Origin: Adiantum capillus-veneris
Lineage: Eukaryota; Streptophyta; Polypodiopsida; Polypodiales; Pteridaceae
Reading direction: 5' to 3'
Length of the DNA: 64,000 nucleotides
Assembly: GCA_014529385.2 (NCBI GenBank)
Contig: CM043968.1
Location: forward strand, 124,889,518 to 124,953,517
In this document: positions 1 through 12,034 of the stretch, in pieces
Layout: the number at the start of each line of letters is the position of its first letter
Numbering within the stretch: position 1 is the stretch's first letter
Notes under the pieces: model-generated
What the model was told of the DNA's origin: nothing
What the model saw: only the letters and a program-made list of their open reading frames with translations
Database searches by the model: none
Position numbers and translations under genes: made by a program

Positions 1-83
1 TCCGCCTCAGTCATCCTGGGTAGTACATCCATATAAGGAGAATCTTCCCCAACATCAGTGTCCGCTTTACACGTGTAACAATA

Positions 84-647
84 CTACAATGGGGCCGAGT
101 GAATTGTGGTGTCAGATCTATGATCAATTATAAACCTGTTTCTTAGAGGATGTGCTTGACCTGTCACAAGATCCACTCGAATGACAGAATCTTGGAACTG
201 CAGGTAGACATGGTTCTTAGTCCAGTCATGCACCATTTTTGCTTCCCTCATGAAAGGACGTCCTAAGATCATCTTCGATGCCATAGTGTGCTTGGAGAAA
301 TCCATAACAATGAAGGTAACTCTTATTTTATGTCCAAAGACCTTGATCTTGAGATCTTCTAGCATCCCAATAGGTTTAACAATAGACCCATTGGCCATCT
401 TCACTACTATGGTTGTGGTCGCAAGGTGAGGTCTTCCCATAGTTTCCCTTCAATTTTTAGCCACAATGCTAACCCCAGCGCCACCATCAAGGATTCCCTT
501 TACAGTTAATCCCTTAGTAGTGATTGGTATGGTCGCATTGGATTCATCACCCTCAAAGTATTGTCCCAACTTGTTAACAGGTATTTCTATAACAAGGTTC
601 TCATCTAGGTTGGGTTGTGGATCTAAGTGTTCCTCCTCTATTGGCAT
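84..647 (-). pseudogene. First retropepsin-like protease (AP1) of copy A
   Basis: Two adjoining reading pieces (450-647, then 84-440) form a retroviral-type aspartic protease. The active-site segment reads GILDGGAGVSIV, where a D-[ST]-G-A triplet is expected, so the second catalytic-loop residue is changed to Gly. The C-terminal hallmark is ILGRPFMREAKMVHDW, which matches the AP1 segment of element F. The protease normally matures Gag-Pol. A break near 445 separates the catalytic loop from the flap and C-terminal half. The homologous piece in copy D lies at 51300-51850. Confidence 0.75.
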
Positions 648-719
648 CTCCCCAGCTTAGGAAGATCTTTAGCTCTTCAGCTGAGGAGCCACAATGAGCT
701 CGAAGAGCTAAGGAGATCT

Positions 720-1133
720 TCAGCTCAGGAAGATCTTCATCATCTCTCCATTGAGGAAGGCTCGAAGAGCTGAGACTAGCTCAGGATCTTTATATAGTTT
801 GAACATGATGGTGGTTCTAACTTCTAAAGAAATGAAATCCATCAATTTGGCAATATTTAATGGAACCTTTTGGACTTCAGTCCCTTGATGTGGAGAAGAT
901 GGGATCTCCATTTCTTTGATAGGATCAAGTAGTCCCTCTGTAAAGATTCTTTCCATCAAGAAGTGAGTACGCCCACTTTCCCATGACTTTAAGTCACTTT
1001 CTTCTTGGATCACACTAGGTATGGCTAACGTTCTATGGACTTGGTGAGGTTGTTGTTGCGAAGGGAACAGGATGTCTATAATCTGGATCTTCCTAGGTGT
1101 TGGTTCTAGATCCCTTTGGGTATCTTCTACCAA
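720..1133 (-). pseudogene. Gag-protease linker of copy A
   Basis: A 137-residue open piece lies between the nucleocapsid and protease parts. It has no recognisable fold, and it recurs in copies C (18180-18394) and D (50880-51240). Conservation across copies marks it as part of the polyprotein rather than chance open frame. One run of its sequence, near 930-960, is the segment where copy C breaks and joins an LTR. Confidence 0.55.
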
Positions 1134-1145
1134 ACTCCTTAATTG

Positions 1146-2127
1146 CTAGACTCGCTCAATCTCCTCCGTAGGGTTTGGGTAAGTTCCTATCTTCTTCTTG
1201 GATCCTGGCCATTGTGGCTCATGAAGACCTTCCTTGTTGGTTTCTATCTTAGTGGTTGTTTTGGTCTCCATGGTTTCACCTGAATCAGAATCCTCTTCAG
1301 CGTCATTCATATATATGGGGTCATCACCAGTCGCTATGTTGGTCTTTGAACTGAAGTCTAACTTCGCTGCTTTTTGCGATCTCTTCCTTCGTGTTTTCTT
1401 CTTTATCTGAGATTGGGCAATTGATGCTGTGTCTCTTTCCTCAAGAATATAATTTTGTTTTGGGAGCATCGATCGTGTGAGTACGTTTACTGGTACCATA
1501 GGTGTACTTTGTGATGGCTCCTCAGTAACTTCAATCAAGTTTAATGGCGTGATCTTTGGTGCATTTGGATTATTTGGACATTGGGCAATCAAATGATCTA
1601 TGCCACATCGATTACACATGAGTATCGGCATTGTAGACGTGCTCACTTGATTGGTTTGCATTACTGTGGCGTTCTTCTGTAGCCTAATAGGACACTCGGC
1701 TACACAATCTAGACCTCCACACTCATAGCATTGAAGAGGTGGTCTCTTAGCGGTGTAATTGATATTTTGGCCTCTTGCCACAAGAGCAGCTAGTTGATAT
1801 ACAGGTTTGACTTGTCCCCAATAGTCCTCCATGTAATATTGTGGACTTTCTTCAAGCACATCCAGCCCATAGGCCATTAGGATCTATATCTTCCTCAGAG
1901 CCTTCCAAACAAGAAATAGATGACTCACAACCCACTTGATTCATAGAAGTGATTCTCGGACGTGGTGGCTGCGGTCCTAGCACTGAAGGTGATAAGGGTG
2001 TTGTTTGAACAACATTTTGGGCCCTAGGGACCATGTGTTGTGATGTTTGTTCAAGAGGTGGGGCCGGCATCAATGCAGGCACTTGAGGTGTGTCTGTCCA
2101 TGCTAAGCTTGGTCTATTGGCCATCAC
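1146..2127 (-). pseudogene. Gag nucleocapsid region with two zinc knuckles, copy A
   Basis: Two overlapping pieces (1852-2127 and 1146-1877) cover a Pro-rich stretch followed by two CCHC-type knuckles. The first reads CYECGGLDCVAEC; its His is replaced by Asp, while copies C (PHC) and D (PHR) keep it. The second reads CNRCGIDHLIAQC and is intact (C-X2-C-X3-H-X4-C). The knuckles bind genomic RNA during packaging. Downstream is a basic and acidic low-complexity tail. Element F has the same paired arrangement with the same unusual X3 spacing, which is one of several signs that the two families are related. Confidence 0.75.
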
Positions 2128-2397
2128 ATGCTTAAATACTATGCAATCCTTAGCTTGATGACCATACCTCCCACATGCATTGAAGTTCCCATTGAATTTT
2201 ACTCTAAAAGTAGGGCATTCATTGGTACTATGCGGTCCATATCATACTGAGCACCATTGTTGCTCCCTTCTTGGATACATATGATTGTTTTGCGGAGCAC
2301 GATTGTCTCTAAGACTCTCTTGAATAGCCTTGGTGAGATATGCTAAATTCATCTTAGATATCTTTGGCTCCTTAGCAATAGGCTTTAGGGTCATTGG

Positions 2398-2994
2398 CTA
2401 ATGCCCTGATGCTTGCGAGTTAATAGATTTAGGCTCAATAGACACTCTTTCTCCTTGAATCATTAAATTATCCTCCAATTGGATCCCATTGGTGGTGAAT
2501 GCTTCCCAAGTGGTGATACCTCTAATGACTAAGCCATTGTAGATATCCTCATGTCGTAATCCCCTAATGAATCTATCAAGCAATTGGTTATTATTGAAGC
2601 GCTCATTTGGATTACAACGAGAATTCAAATGCTTCAAGCGACTAATAAAGTCTCTCACCGATTCTCCTTCCTCTCATTGGGCTTTCTGGAGTTGAGAGGC
2701 TACACCCCAAAGTACTCCCTCTCGTATGTATTCTTTTAAGAACAATCTCCTAAGAGTAGGGTAAATTGTTTTTTCTTCCACCCTTAGGGTTCTATACCAA
2801 TCCCCAGCCTTTCCACTTAAGGTTTGGCTTAAAGCATTGCTCTTATGGAGGTCATTGTGTTCTCCTAGAGAATCGCGTATTTGTTCAAACAATTCGATAT
2901 GCTTTCTCACATCCCCGTCTCCACTAAATTTTTGTGTGAGCTTGGCTATTTGTACTGCCTTACTTCTAGGCTCTCTATCAGGCGTGTTACGCAT
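2398..2994 (-). pseudogene. Gag capsid domain (retrotrans_gag), copy A
   Basis: Pieces 2674-2994 and 2398-2658 make up the capsid-like domain of plant retrotransposon Gag. Recognisable features are KLTQKFSGDGDVRKHIELFEQ at the start, LSGKAGDWYRTL in the middle and DFISRLKHLNSRCNPNE near the end. They fit the retrotrans_gag family pattern of an aromatic-rich helical domain forming the particle shell. A stop near 2665 separates the pieces. The least damaged copy of the domain is in copy C at 16309-17205. Confidence 0.8.
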
Positions 2995-3021
2995 ATTCTC
3001 AGCAATAGATAGACAAATAGC

Positions 3022-4542
3022 TTAAGAAAATGTTGCCAAGTCACCTAAGTGAGCAGGCACCGTGGGTGGAGGTGCTCCAGAGACTACATGTGGAGTAGGT
3101 ATTGGAATCGGGCTTGGCGCATAGGAAGCCCTTGGGTTCCACGTTGGGTACGATGTTGTGCCATGTGGTGGTCCATAGTTCATATGGGTAGCCCTAGGCA
3201 TAGCAGACGTCGGATGTGACATGCTAATGCTCGCTGGTATAGTCCCATGGAAATACGAACTTGGGTATTGTGGTTGTGGAGCATAGGTTGTTGAAACAAT
3301 GGGAGGAGTAGAGACTACATGAGTACGAGGACCCATGGGTGTATACGATTGGTACACACTTGTAAGTACTATTGCAGGCATTGAGCTACCATGTAGCGGT
3401 GCTTTACTAACAAATGAGGTCCATGGCATGTTTCTGGGCATGCCCATCATTGGGGTAGGCATGGTAGCCGTGGTGTCATCAAGGGAAAGATGAGCTAGAC
3501 TTGGAAAGGTAAAGCTATCACTTGTGGGCTCAGATAGCATTGAGACCGAAACAACATATGGGGGATCCATCGGACTTACCGAGGGAGTCTCCATTTGTGA
3601 TAAGGTCGGTTGTTTAGCCTTCCTTGTATCCAAGAATCTCATGAGACCCCTTGAAGGGATGTTGATCCCCTTGTTCTGTCTCTCTAACTCGATAACCCTA
3701 TGGATGACCTCACAAACTCTTTGTTGTTGATCCTCCACAGTAGTAGCACCCATTGTGGATTGTAGGACATCTAACCAACCCACGTGACAGGTGTGACCTG
3801 TGTATAGGTCGGTCAGAGTCTCTATTTGTAATTCGTACTCCCAGTTCTCATTTAAGAACACTCCATCTAGGATTGAGGTGCTAGGGGTGTCCTTTGAGCT
3901 AGATGTAATATTGCTTTCTAGGGGTTGGCCCTTAGCGGTTGCTAAGTCAGGAGCACTCGATTGCTCTCTTAGCAAGGATATTGACATAGGGGCTTTCGCT
4001 TTTAACTCTCTTTGTTGCTCCGCTTTACGTAAGCTCTCGATTTCCTTTTCCCTTGCTACAAGGATATATCACTCAACCTCTTGCACTTCGGCAAGGCTTC
4101 TACCATCGGGTAATATGACCTCGGAGAGAAATAACTCTGAAGAGTCAAGAGGTGCAGTGAATGAAGTATTCACGTGCACATTCTCTAACGGTATAGGGTC
4201 TACGTTGGTCATGAATGGAGAATTTACTTCCCCACCCCCCTCATTTACATCATTAGCTCCATGTTCGGAGCGAGTGGCTCTACTAAAGGTTTCCTTCAGG
4301 CGGCTAAGCACGCTCGGCCCAGACCGTGGGCCCATGGCATGCATGTGTTGGCTTGAGCTATCGGGATTAGGCATTGGGAAACCCTCCATGACGTCATAGT
4401 CAGAGGAAGAGTCACTAGCCGCTATGTTCGGGTCTTTGTTTGTACTACCTTGAGTCCCCGTCCAGGGCCCGGAACCTAAAGTAGGTGGATATTGAGAACT
4501 CTCGTAAGTCAAAATTCTCTCTAGTTGCTCCATCTCTAGCAC
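3022..4542 (-). pseudogene. Gag N-terminal region, copy A
   Basis: Two long pieces (4069-4542 and 3022-3987) lie upstream of the capsid domain. The first starts near the end of the leader and carries an acidic Ser-rich stretch; the second is rich in Pro, Ser, Thr and Met with little predicted fold. Both recur in copies C and D at the same relative position, so they are real polyprotein. A stop near 4069 and a stop near 3020 break the frame. No known domain is recognisable; a matrix-like role is only a guess from position. Confidence 0.6.
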
Positions 4543-5329
4543 ACGACTTGAGCCCAGATGTATGTGCCTTTCGCAACCGACAAGCGTCGGTGAATAACCT
4601 CGAAGGTTAACCGCTTACCTTTTTTAATCGTCCGTTTTCACTCGTGTTTTTTTTACGTTTTTAATGTTTGATTTTTTGATTAAAGTGTGTGATAGCTCGA
4701 AACGAGCGTATCACTTAGAGCGTCGTTGTGTGCTTTACAGCACAATTTTCGGGCATCTAAAGTTCCGTTGGTCGTCAAAAAATCGATTTTTAGCTACGTG
4801 TGAAGCTAACATTCGTAATTTTAAAAGGCGATTGAGGCCTAGGCCTGAGCGTGAGCTTGGGCTTGGGTCTGGGAGATATTCCCGATCCCGGTCCTACCTT
4901 TAAATTTTTAAATTTTTAATTAAAAAAAAAAGGGATAAGGTCGCCGCAGCCTGCGTGAGAGCACACACACACACACACTCTATCTACCTACTTCTAACTA
5001 ATATACGTACTGTTACACACTAACACACTCTATTAGCTCTCATAGATCTACTTCCTACTTACTGTACACAGAAAACTAACAACCTTAATACGCAGAGAAT
5101 AAACACAGTATCTTTGAAAACTCCATTAACAAAGAAAACTAACAACCTTAATACACAGAGAATAAACACAGTACCTTTGAAAACTCCATTAACAAAAAAA
5201 ATACATAGTACAACACCAAATCCTTCTTCTGAACACACACACACACACACTCCTTTCCTACCTTTCCTACAATTGAAATTGCACCACAAAAGAAGCACAG
5301 ATTGCCATTCAAGCTTAGTGTATGGCAAT
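4543..5329 (-). other. Untranslated leader of copy A
   Basis: Between the PBS and gag. It contains (CA)n runs near 4961-4978 and 5235-5252, a tract of GGCTTG-like hexamers near 4835-4870, and two tandem copies of a 63-bp unit (5071-5133 and 5134-5196). The same leader type, with different repeat content, follows the PBS in copies B, C and D. Confidence 0.6.
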
Positions 5330-5346
5330 CCCCAGCAACGGCGCCA
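5330..5346 (-). promoter_or_regulatory. tRNA-Asp primer-binding site of copy A
   Basis: Minus-strand sequence TGGCGCCGTTGCTGGGG is complementary to the 3' end of plant tRNA-Asp(GUC) with one mismatch. It lies four bases from the LTR end (CGCGCACA). It is the best preserved PBS of the four family-1 copies. Confidence 0.85.
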
Positions 5347-5350
5347 AAAA

Positions 5351-5660
5351 TGTGCGCGTATGTCGCACGTGTCAATGCAAGGAACTTGTCAATACACCGC
5401 ATGTGAGCCACAAATGGCTCCAAGCACACAACAAGCCTAAACTAGTAAGCTCAAAGATGGCGTTGGTGTGTCACTTACCGCTCTACGCTTCCTGTCGTGG
5501 AGGATTCCTCGTTGTGAAGAAGAGGGAGACGTCGCTTCGCCGTGCTCAACCGCCTCACCGCCAGCGTGCCGCCCCAATGCTCGATCGCACACTCTCTCTC
5601 TCTCTCTCACGCATACACACACACAAGGAGATGAAGAAGAAGAAGATGGAGATGGATTAA
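5351..5660 (-). repeat. 5' LTR fragment of copy A
   Basis: R/U5 part of the LTR, aligning by eye with LTR B (11580-12012) and LTR C (13310-13695): a CT/GA microsatellite (5592-5608), a GC-rich segment, and the conserved block around GTGACACACC. The U3 part is missing; unrelated sequence begins near 5660. Confidence 0.7.
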
Positions 5661-5667
5661 GCAGGAA

Positions 5668-6290
5668 GTGAACTTTTTGCTTGGATGTACTTTGCAGTGG
5701 ACTGAATGCATAAAGTGGAAGCAAAGTAGGATAATTTTGTTTGAAATGAAGCTATATGAAGACTTGAAGACTCAATTTGTGATTGTGAAGGACCAAAAGA
5801 TTCAACTATTACAGGTAAGACAGAATGAACAATATGCAAAGATGGATGTTTGGGAACAAGGAGATGAGAGGAACCTAAAGAAGAAGTATGATGACTTAAA
5901 ACAAGAATATGATCAATTGAATCAGCAGGTGCAGCTTAGCTCAAATCAAGTACAAGTGCAGATGGATACTATTATGGAAGAGCAGATACAAGATGTTAAA
6001 AGAATCAAGTTCAAGATGTAGTGCAGGATGCAATTGCAGTGATAGAGCCTGAGGAAGCAAGAAAACATCAGTCAACTTTAAATTAGATGTTTATTATTGA
6101 AGATGATATACCACATGTAGATAATGTCAAAAGTACACAGGTCCCTGATCCTGAGATTATTGATTTTCAAAGAAGTTATGTACCTGAATTTGCTGAACTA
6201 CAAAGTCTTGCTATTTCTCAAGTTGAGATGATCCATAAGCTTTCTTTGGAGCTGGAGAATGAGAGGTATTTGTTACCATATACATGTGGT
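5668..6290 (+). other. Unassigned coiled-coil coding fragment
   Basis: A 117-residue open frame (5668-6021) is rich in Lys, Gln and Glu and reads like a coiled coil, including ERNLKKKYDDLKQEYDQLNQ. After a short gap another frame (6087-6386) continues in the same style before running into the copia LTR. The composition is more protein-like than the surrounding DNA, so this may be a piece of a host gene or of another element's tail. I do not recognise it. A start codon and promoter were not identifiable. Confidence 0.3.
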
Positions 6291-6299
6291 AGTGATGTG

Positions 6300-6495
6300 T
6301 GTGAACACACTAGGACTGCCGGGGCATTTTTTCCCTCTTTAGGAGGTTTTTCCCCCCGAGCATTGTATATACGCCCATCAATCTAGGGCTATCGATCTTC
6401 CATTGTACACTAAGTAACACACTCTCTATTGTGTTCCTTGAGTTCCTTCGTCTTCTCCAAGCTGTGTGTGTCTCTCTGCAACCCTAATTCCAACA
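6300..6495 (+). repeat. Ty1/copia 5' LTR end (partial)
   Basis: The segment ends in CA directly before a tRNA-Met PBS and contains T-rich runs (TTTTTTCCCTC, GGTTTTTCCCCCC) typical of the R/U5 of plant copia LTRs. The left boundary is not determinable because no second LTR is present in the window. Confidence 0.55.
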
Positions 6496-6497
6496 AT

Positions 6498-6510
6498 TGG
6501 TATCAAAGAA
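6498..6510 (+). promoter_or_regulatory. Initiator tRNA-Met primer-binding site, copia
   Basis: TGGTATCAAAGAA, close to the usual TGGTATCAGAGC complement of initiator tRNA-Met, two bases after the LTR end. It is followed about 300 bases later by the gag start. Confidence 0.75.
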
Positions 6511-6814
6511 GGTTACGTCCTCTCGGGCTTAGTCGCCAACTGCTCCAGCATACGCCTGCTCACTTTCTCCGATTACAATGAGGTTTGGCGAGCGTTCGCT
6601 CAGATTTTTGATTCGGGCTCATTTCGACCTTCGTTTCCACTACAGGCAGGTCTGCACAGGCTATTTCGTCATTTTGTGAAGAATTTTTGTCAGTGCCATT
6701 TTTTGCATAACACGTGCCTTACAGTCCTCTATGGTTTGTGCTATATATCACGTGTTGTTCCTGCTTCATTTCTCCTCTTTTTAGGCAGTTTTCACATCAG
6801 GTGCAGCATTTACC

Positions 6815-8197
6815 ATGGCTGACAACAACACAGATGTGTTCAAGATGTTTGCTGTTGAGGATAGGTTGGACGGGGACAATTACGCTATGTGGACTTACAT
6901 AATGCAACATGTTCTTGTGTCAAAGGGCGTCTGGAATATTGTGCAGGGCATTGATGTACGTCCTGGTTCTGAGGATGCAGGCGATGTTGAGGATGTTGCA
7001 GGTCTTGCTGCAAGGATTGCTGCTATTAGAGTTGTTTTGCCTACGACAGAACAAGCTCGTTGGGATGTAAAGGATGCACAAGATTATGCATTTATTTTGT
7101 TGTCTGTGAAGCATACCATTGTTCCTCACATCCGTTCAGCAAAATCTGCACAACAAGCTTGGGATATTCTAGCAGGACTTTATGCAAGCCGCAATGAGGC
7201 TAAATTTGCTTTGCTGCGTAAAGAGCTAGAATCAAAGATTATGCATGAGGAAGATGATATGGACACTTCTCTTTCTGGTGTCAAGGATATCAATGAGCAA
7301 CTTATTTCTGCAGGTGAAGTCATTTCAGACAGTTCCCTTGTGCAGACTGTTCTTGATGCCTTGCCAGATTCCTACCAGACTTTTGCTAGTACTTGGAGAC
7401 TTATGACCCAAGGAAATCCAGAAGTTGTCAAGTTTGATGCATTATGCGTATAGGGGTTGCAAGAATCACTTTCCAGAAAAAACAAGACTAGACAGTGTGC
7501 AGTTGAACAGGCTTTTATTGCTTCTCAAAGAAAGGGTGGTAACATCAATGCATCCACTTCTTATGGTTCTGCTGCGAGTGGCAAAACTTCTGTTCCCAAT
7601 GCTTCTACTGGCAATTCTGGTGATAAGGGGAAAAAGAAGATGCATTGACATTATTATAAAGCTAATGATCACTTGATCAAGAAGTGTCCTAAGTTGAAGG
7701 CAAAAGAGGCTAAGAAGAAAGAGGGTGGTTCCATTGCAAATGCTAGTTCCACTACAAATGCAGCCATTGTTGAGTCTTCTGTGAAAGGAGACTGTGTTGC
7801 TGATGTTGATGTAGAATGGGCTTTTAGCGCAGAGTGCACTTACAATCCTGCTTTCCATGATGCATTCTTGTCAGTTGCTCTTGATTCACATGTGTGGTAT
7901 TTCAACAGCGGTGCTACAAAGCGCATTACCTCACATCGTGAACTGTTCACCTCTCTCGAGTCTGTCTCTCATGGGAATTCAGTCACTTGTGCCAACAATA
8001 CCTCTTATCCGGTTCAGGGAGTTGGAAAGGTTGTGCTTACTACTGCAAATGGCAGTTCCTTCACACTTGTTGATGCACTTTATGTACCTAGGATCAAGAA
8101 GAATCTCTTGTCCGTATCCGCACTTGCTAGACTTGGACTTGTAGTCCAATTTGTGGATGACAAATGTATAGTTCATGATCTCAGTTTTGGTGAGTGA
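6815..8197 (+). pseudogene. Ty1/copia gag-protease, truncated
   Basis: One reading frame with two internal stops (near 7453 and 7648) encodes the start of a copia polyprotein. Residues 1-212 are a copia Gag of the UBN2 type: RLDGDNYAMWTYIMQHVL near the start, then SAQQAWDILAGLY. The nucleocapsid knuckle after 7640 is damaged: its first Cys is the stop and the second is Tyr, leaving HYYKANDHLIKKCP. The protease follows with WYFNSGATKRIT, where the catalytic D-S-G has become N-S-G, and a good downstream LYVPRIKKNLLSVSAL motif. The frame ends at 8197, before integrase, where unrelated repeat sequence begins. A dead 5' fragment. Confidence 0.85.
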
Positions 8198-8212
8198 TTT
8201 GCTTGTTGATGA

Positions 8213-8417
8213 GCGACTAGCTTTTTTTGATTTCTGTCATTTGAGTGTAGCTTGAGTTAGATGCAAGTTGTTTGTTGTTTTCCAAGATATTGACAACCTC
8301 TTGTAGCCTCTATGCACTAGTTGAGTCAGCTTTGTCCGATGGATTGACAATTATATTCGTGGTTCTCGCTACGTCTGCAATAAGATAGGAGTGAGGTTAG
8401 ACACCCGTCCCACACAT
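8213..8417 (+). repeat. Dispersed repeat R1, copy 1
   Basis: About 205 bp that match 57560-57763 in the opposite orientation. The shared core includes GAGTGTAGCTTGAGTTAGAT and GACAACCTCTTGTAGCCTCT. It has no coding potential. It lies between the truncated copia and the LINE. Type unknown: it could be an LTR fragment, a LINE tail or a small non-autonomous element. Confidence 0.6.
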
Positions 8418-8429
8418 AAAGAAGAATCG

Positions 8430-10932
8430 TTTTCACCAATGTGTCAAAAAGATACTTCTTGAAAACCCAACACTTGATGTTTCATGCATCACACATGTTC
8501 TCGAATGCATAGTATGCTCTCTTTCTTGCTTCCAAATGACGCATAGCACATTCATGCCGCTTGTGATTGGTCGGAACCTCACGGCCAAGGTACTTCAAGT
8601 TGTCAACAACTTGAAGTGTTTCATTGTTGTACACAATGCATGGCTTCTCCTTACGATTGCTTTTTACAAGCATAACCTTTGTTTTGGATTCATTCACAAT
8701 CAACCCACTATGCAAGCAAAAGTTCTCAATGACAACCATAAGCTTTTGTGCATCCTCTAAAGTGTGTGCTAGAAGCACTACATCATCCGAATACAAAAAA
8801 AGCATGATTACCGCATTACAAAGAGTGACCTCTTCACCCCCTCTTCAATGCCTTCTTCTTGCATAAATTCAAGCACCATTTTTTCTAATTGATCAATGCA
8901 TAGAAAAGAAGATTTGGTGACAACGGACATACTTGTTTAACCCCAATAGTTCTTGCAAAAAGTTTTGAAATTACTCTTCCTATGTGAAATGGGCACAACA
9001 CCTTCTCATAGATTCAAGAAAATGCAAGCATAAACTCACTTGGCACTTGACGTTCTTCCATCCTCCTCCACAATTTGTTATATGGAATCACATCTTAGGC
9101 TTTCTTAAAGTCCACACAGCAACAATGGAATCTCTTTCCTTTCAACCAACTTTTCTCCATGAGAACACAAAGAGTGACAAGATGATCAATGGTGCTATGG
9201 TGTTGATGAAAACCCGCTTGTCCTTTTGCACGATTTCCAATCTCTTCAATCCAATCACTCAATTTTACCTCCATTATACACCCAAACAACTCTACCATAA
9301 GAGACCCAATCTTTATAGTCTGATAGTTATTTACATTCTTTACATCACCTCCTTTATGGAAAGGCTTGACCCCGGCTTGAACCAATTAGTACTCCAATCA
9401 TATCATGTTGAAGTGCAAGGTTGAACATATCACACATCCACTCATGTGTAAAATCTCTCGCTTATTTAATCATTCGTAGTTTGATACCTTGAAGATCTCT
9501 CGCTTTGCGAGTGGCCAACTTTTTGAGCCCACCACATACATCCTCAATAGTGAAAAAAGAGGGCATACATGAAAGTGAACCATCAAATTCCATTTTTCTA
9601 GCATTTGGTTTCTCATATAGCTGCCTACAATATGTATACATATCCACAAGACTCAAGTTACCAAGCCTCTCAACCCGCTTGCCCCTCAAGTTTCTCCAAA
9701 ATCTTCCACATGCACATGCCTTTTCTTGGACTTGAAAAAATTGATGCTTTACTTCCCATATTCTTCTCTTCTTTTGAATCAATGTCTTGTATGTATGCAA
9801 ATGACTTTGATAGTTGTCTTTGTCCATAGTTGCATCAAGATTTACCAAGGACTTTTGAGCATCTTGACATTCTTTAGCAAACCATCTTTTGCATGATATA
9901 TCTTTATTGATACCATGGACATGCTATACTTCAAAGCGTTCTTTGGTACAAGAACAAATAACTTTCTTGAAAGCTTCCCATTTAGTTTCCAATGGTGTGT
10001 CATATTAAAGCTTTGTCATCCATAACTTTTGCTCAACCATTTCAATATACATAGGTGCCCGTTTAAAATCCATACATAGGGATAACTTCTCTTCCCTTTG
10101 GTTGAGATCATCATGCTTAGTTGCTTCTCCACATGCAAGGTCAATACATAAGTTTTGATGGTCTGATTTTGGGGTCCATTGGCCAAGCGTAAAACTCTTT
10201 ATGCAATACATGATGGCTTCGGATAGTAGCATATAGTCAATCACACTATCCCCATTATGTTTTCTACATGTAAATCCATCTGTTCCACCCCACGAAGATA
10301 CACCATTGGAAATGAGCATACATGTGCTATTACACATGTGTAAAAATAACTTTTCATAATTATCCAGCTCTTTCTTATCCATTAAAGTATGATCATACAA
10401 ATGAACTTCCTCCATGTCCCTTGAAATGTATGGCATATCAAATTGTTGAGTATCATGTTGCAATGTTTTTGTGTGACCATTCATATCCCCAAAGACAATA
10501 ACATCACCTTTGCTTTATATAAGCAATGTCCTCCTCTAAATCAAAAAATAGTTGATCTCTATCCATGCAAGCATAAAAGGGGGAATCATGATAAGGAATG
10601 TAGCAACCTGCTTCAAAAATGGGTGCTCTTTTTGGTGTCATAATTTTCAGTCATACATAGCGTTTGTGCTTGTCATCTTTCGCAATCAATACAAAAGCTT
10701 CTTCAAATCCTTTCTTAACCATACATGCTACCCCTCCTTGCCCTCTTCGTTGCTTGAGATTCTTTGACCACATCAATGAATGTACATTGTAATCCTCCAA
10801 CCCGTTAATCCTTTGTGTATTACACTCCCAAGTTTCAACAAGAAGTACAACATCTAATTTTCTTGTTAGTTCATCAATGCCATCCCCCACATTCCATGGG
10901 TATCCATTGCTATTCCAAAAACATACTTTCAA
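8430..10932 (-). pseudogene. LINE (non-LTR retrotransposon), EN and RT fragments
   Basis: Reading leftward from 10932, an endonuclease begins MKVCFWNSNGYPW and shows the expected VETWE, GDMNGH, DSVIDYMLLS and SDHQNL motifs of apurinic-type LINE endonuclease (10932-10005). An undefined middle region follows (9848-9462). The reverse transcriptase continues in broken frames, with the catalytic box FLYSDDVVLLA near 8800-8770 and a downstream KYLGREVP segment. The frame is broken by many stops and shifts, especially between 9460 and 8810, and the C-terminal part is missing. The enzyme would nick DNA and copy its RNA at the target. Confidence 0.85.
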
Positions 10933-11357
<425 letters not shown>

Positions 11358-11688
11358 TGTTAACCCTCAGGGACACCCTATCACCTTCAATGGATGCCTG
11401 AATTTTTATTGATTTAGACATGAACCAGGCTTGTTGGTCCAATAGGTGTGTAGGTGATTGCCGATGAGAGGTGCACCACTTATCTTATTTTTACAGTAGT
11501 TTTGCAACGACCGGCCACACTATGGGTGCCTATGTGTGAATGGGTCAAACTCTTATAAAAGGTCCATTTGACCTAAAAATCCTCATTCTTGGAGGTACAA
11601 GCTAAGAAGTGCTCTTGCTCCATCTCTGACTCCTTCTCCTTTGTGTGCTCATGTGTGTATGTGTGTCGACATGTGTGTGTGTGTGTCG

Positions 11689-11784
<96 letters not shown>

Positions 11785-12012
11785 ATTGCGGCAACATAGG
11801 CAGTGGCAAGGCGGTTGAGCGCGGCATCGGCGGTGGCTCCTTCTTCTTTGTAGCACATGATCCTTCGTGACAAAAGCATTGACCGGTGAGTGACACACCA
11901 TTGTTTCTTTGAGCTTGTGAGGACTGTCTAGTTGTGTGCTTGCAGTCTTTTGAGGCTCACACACAATGCACATGCAAGTTTCTAGCCTCCGACACATGCG
12001 GCAAAGCGCACA
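11358..12012 (+). repeat. Family-1 LTR, copy B
   Basis: A 655-bp LTR from TGTTAACCCTC to GCGCACA. A TATA box (TATAAAA, 11554-11560) marks the promoter. It is followed by GT-rich and (GA)n runs (GA at 11723-11783) and then the conserved GTGACACACC block. Aligns end to end with LTR C and, over its 3' part, with the LTR pieces of A and D. Confidence 0.85.
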
Positions 12013-12016
12013 TTTT

Positions 12017-12034
12017 TAGTGCCACTGTCGGGGA
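12017..12034 (+). promoter_or_regulatory. Degenerate tRNA-Asp PBS, copy B
   Basis: TAGTGCCACTGTCGGGGA sits four bases after the LTR end, in the position of TGGCGCCGTTGC in copy A, with several mismatches to tRNA-Asp. The match is mainly positional. Confidence 0.6.

Larger units (their letters stand above)
1..5660 (-). mobile_element. Family-1 Ty3/gypsy element copy A, 5' half
   Basis: Read on the minus strand this holds an LTR end, a tRNA-Asp primer-binding site, a leader, gag, and the first protease, and it leaves the window before RT. The order and protein content match copies C and D on the plus strand (14800-18394 and 47902-51850), so four copies of one family occur in this window. The LTR is cut short near 5660, where unrelated sequence begins. 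Gag is split by many stops and shifts, so the copy is dead. Assignment to Ty3/gypsy rests on the gag capsid domain, the double zinc knuckle, the protease and the pol order seen in copy D. Confidence 0.85.

Noticed and set aside
11573-11997. Open frames rich in Ser-Leu, His-Thr and Arg-Glu
   Set aside because: They come from the GT and GA microsatellites of LTR B; the same applies at 13316-13580 and 63583-63820.
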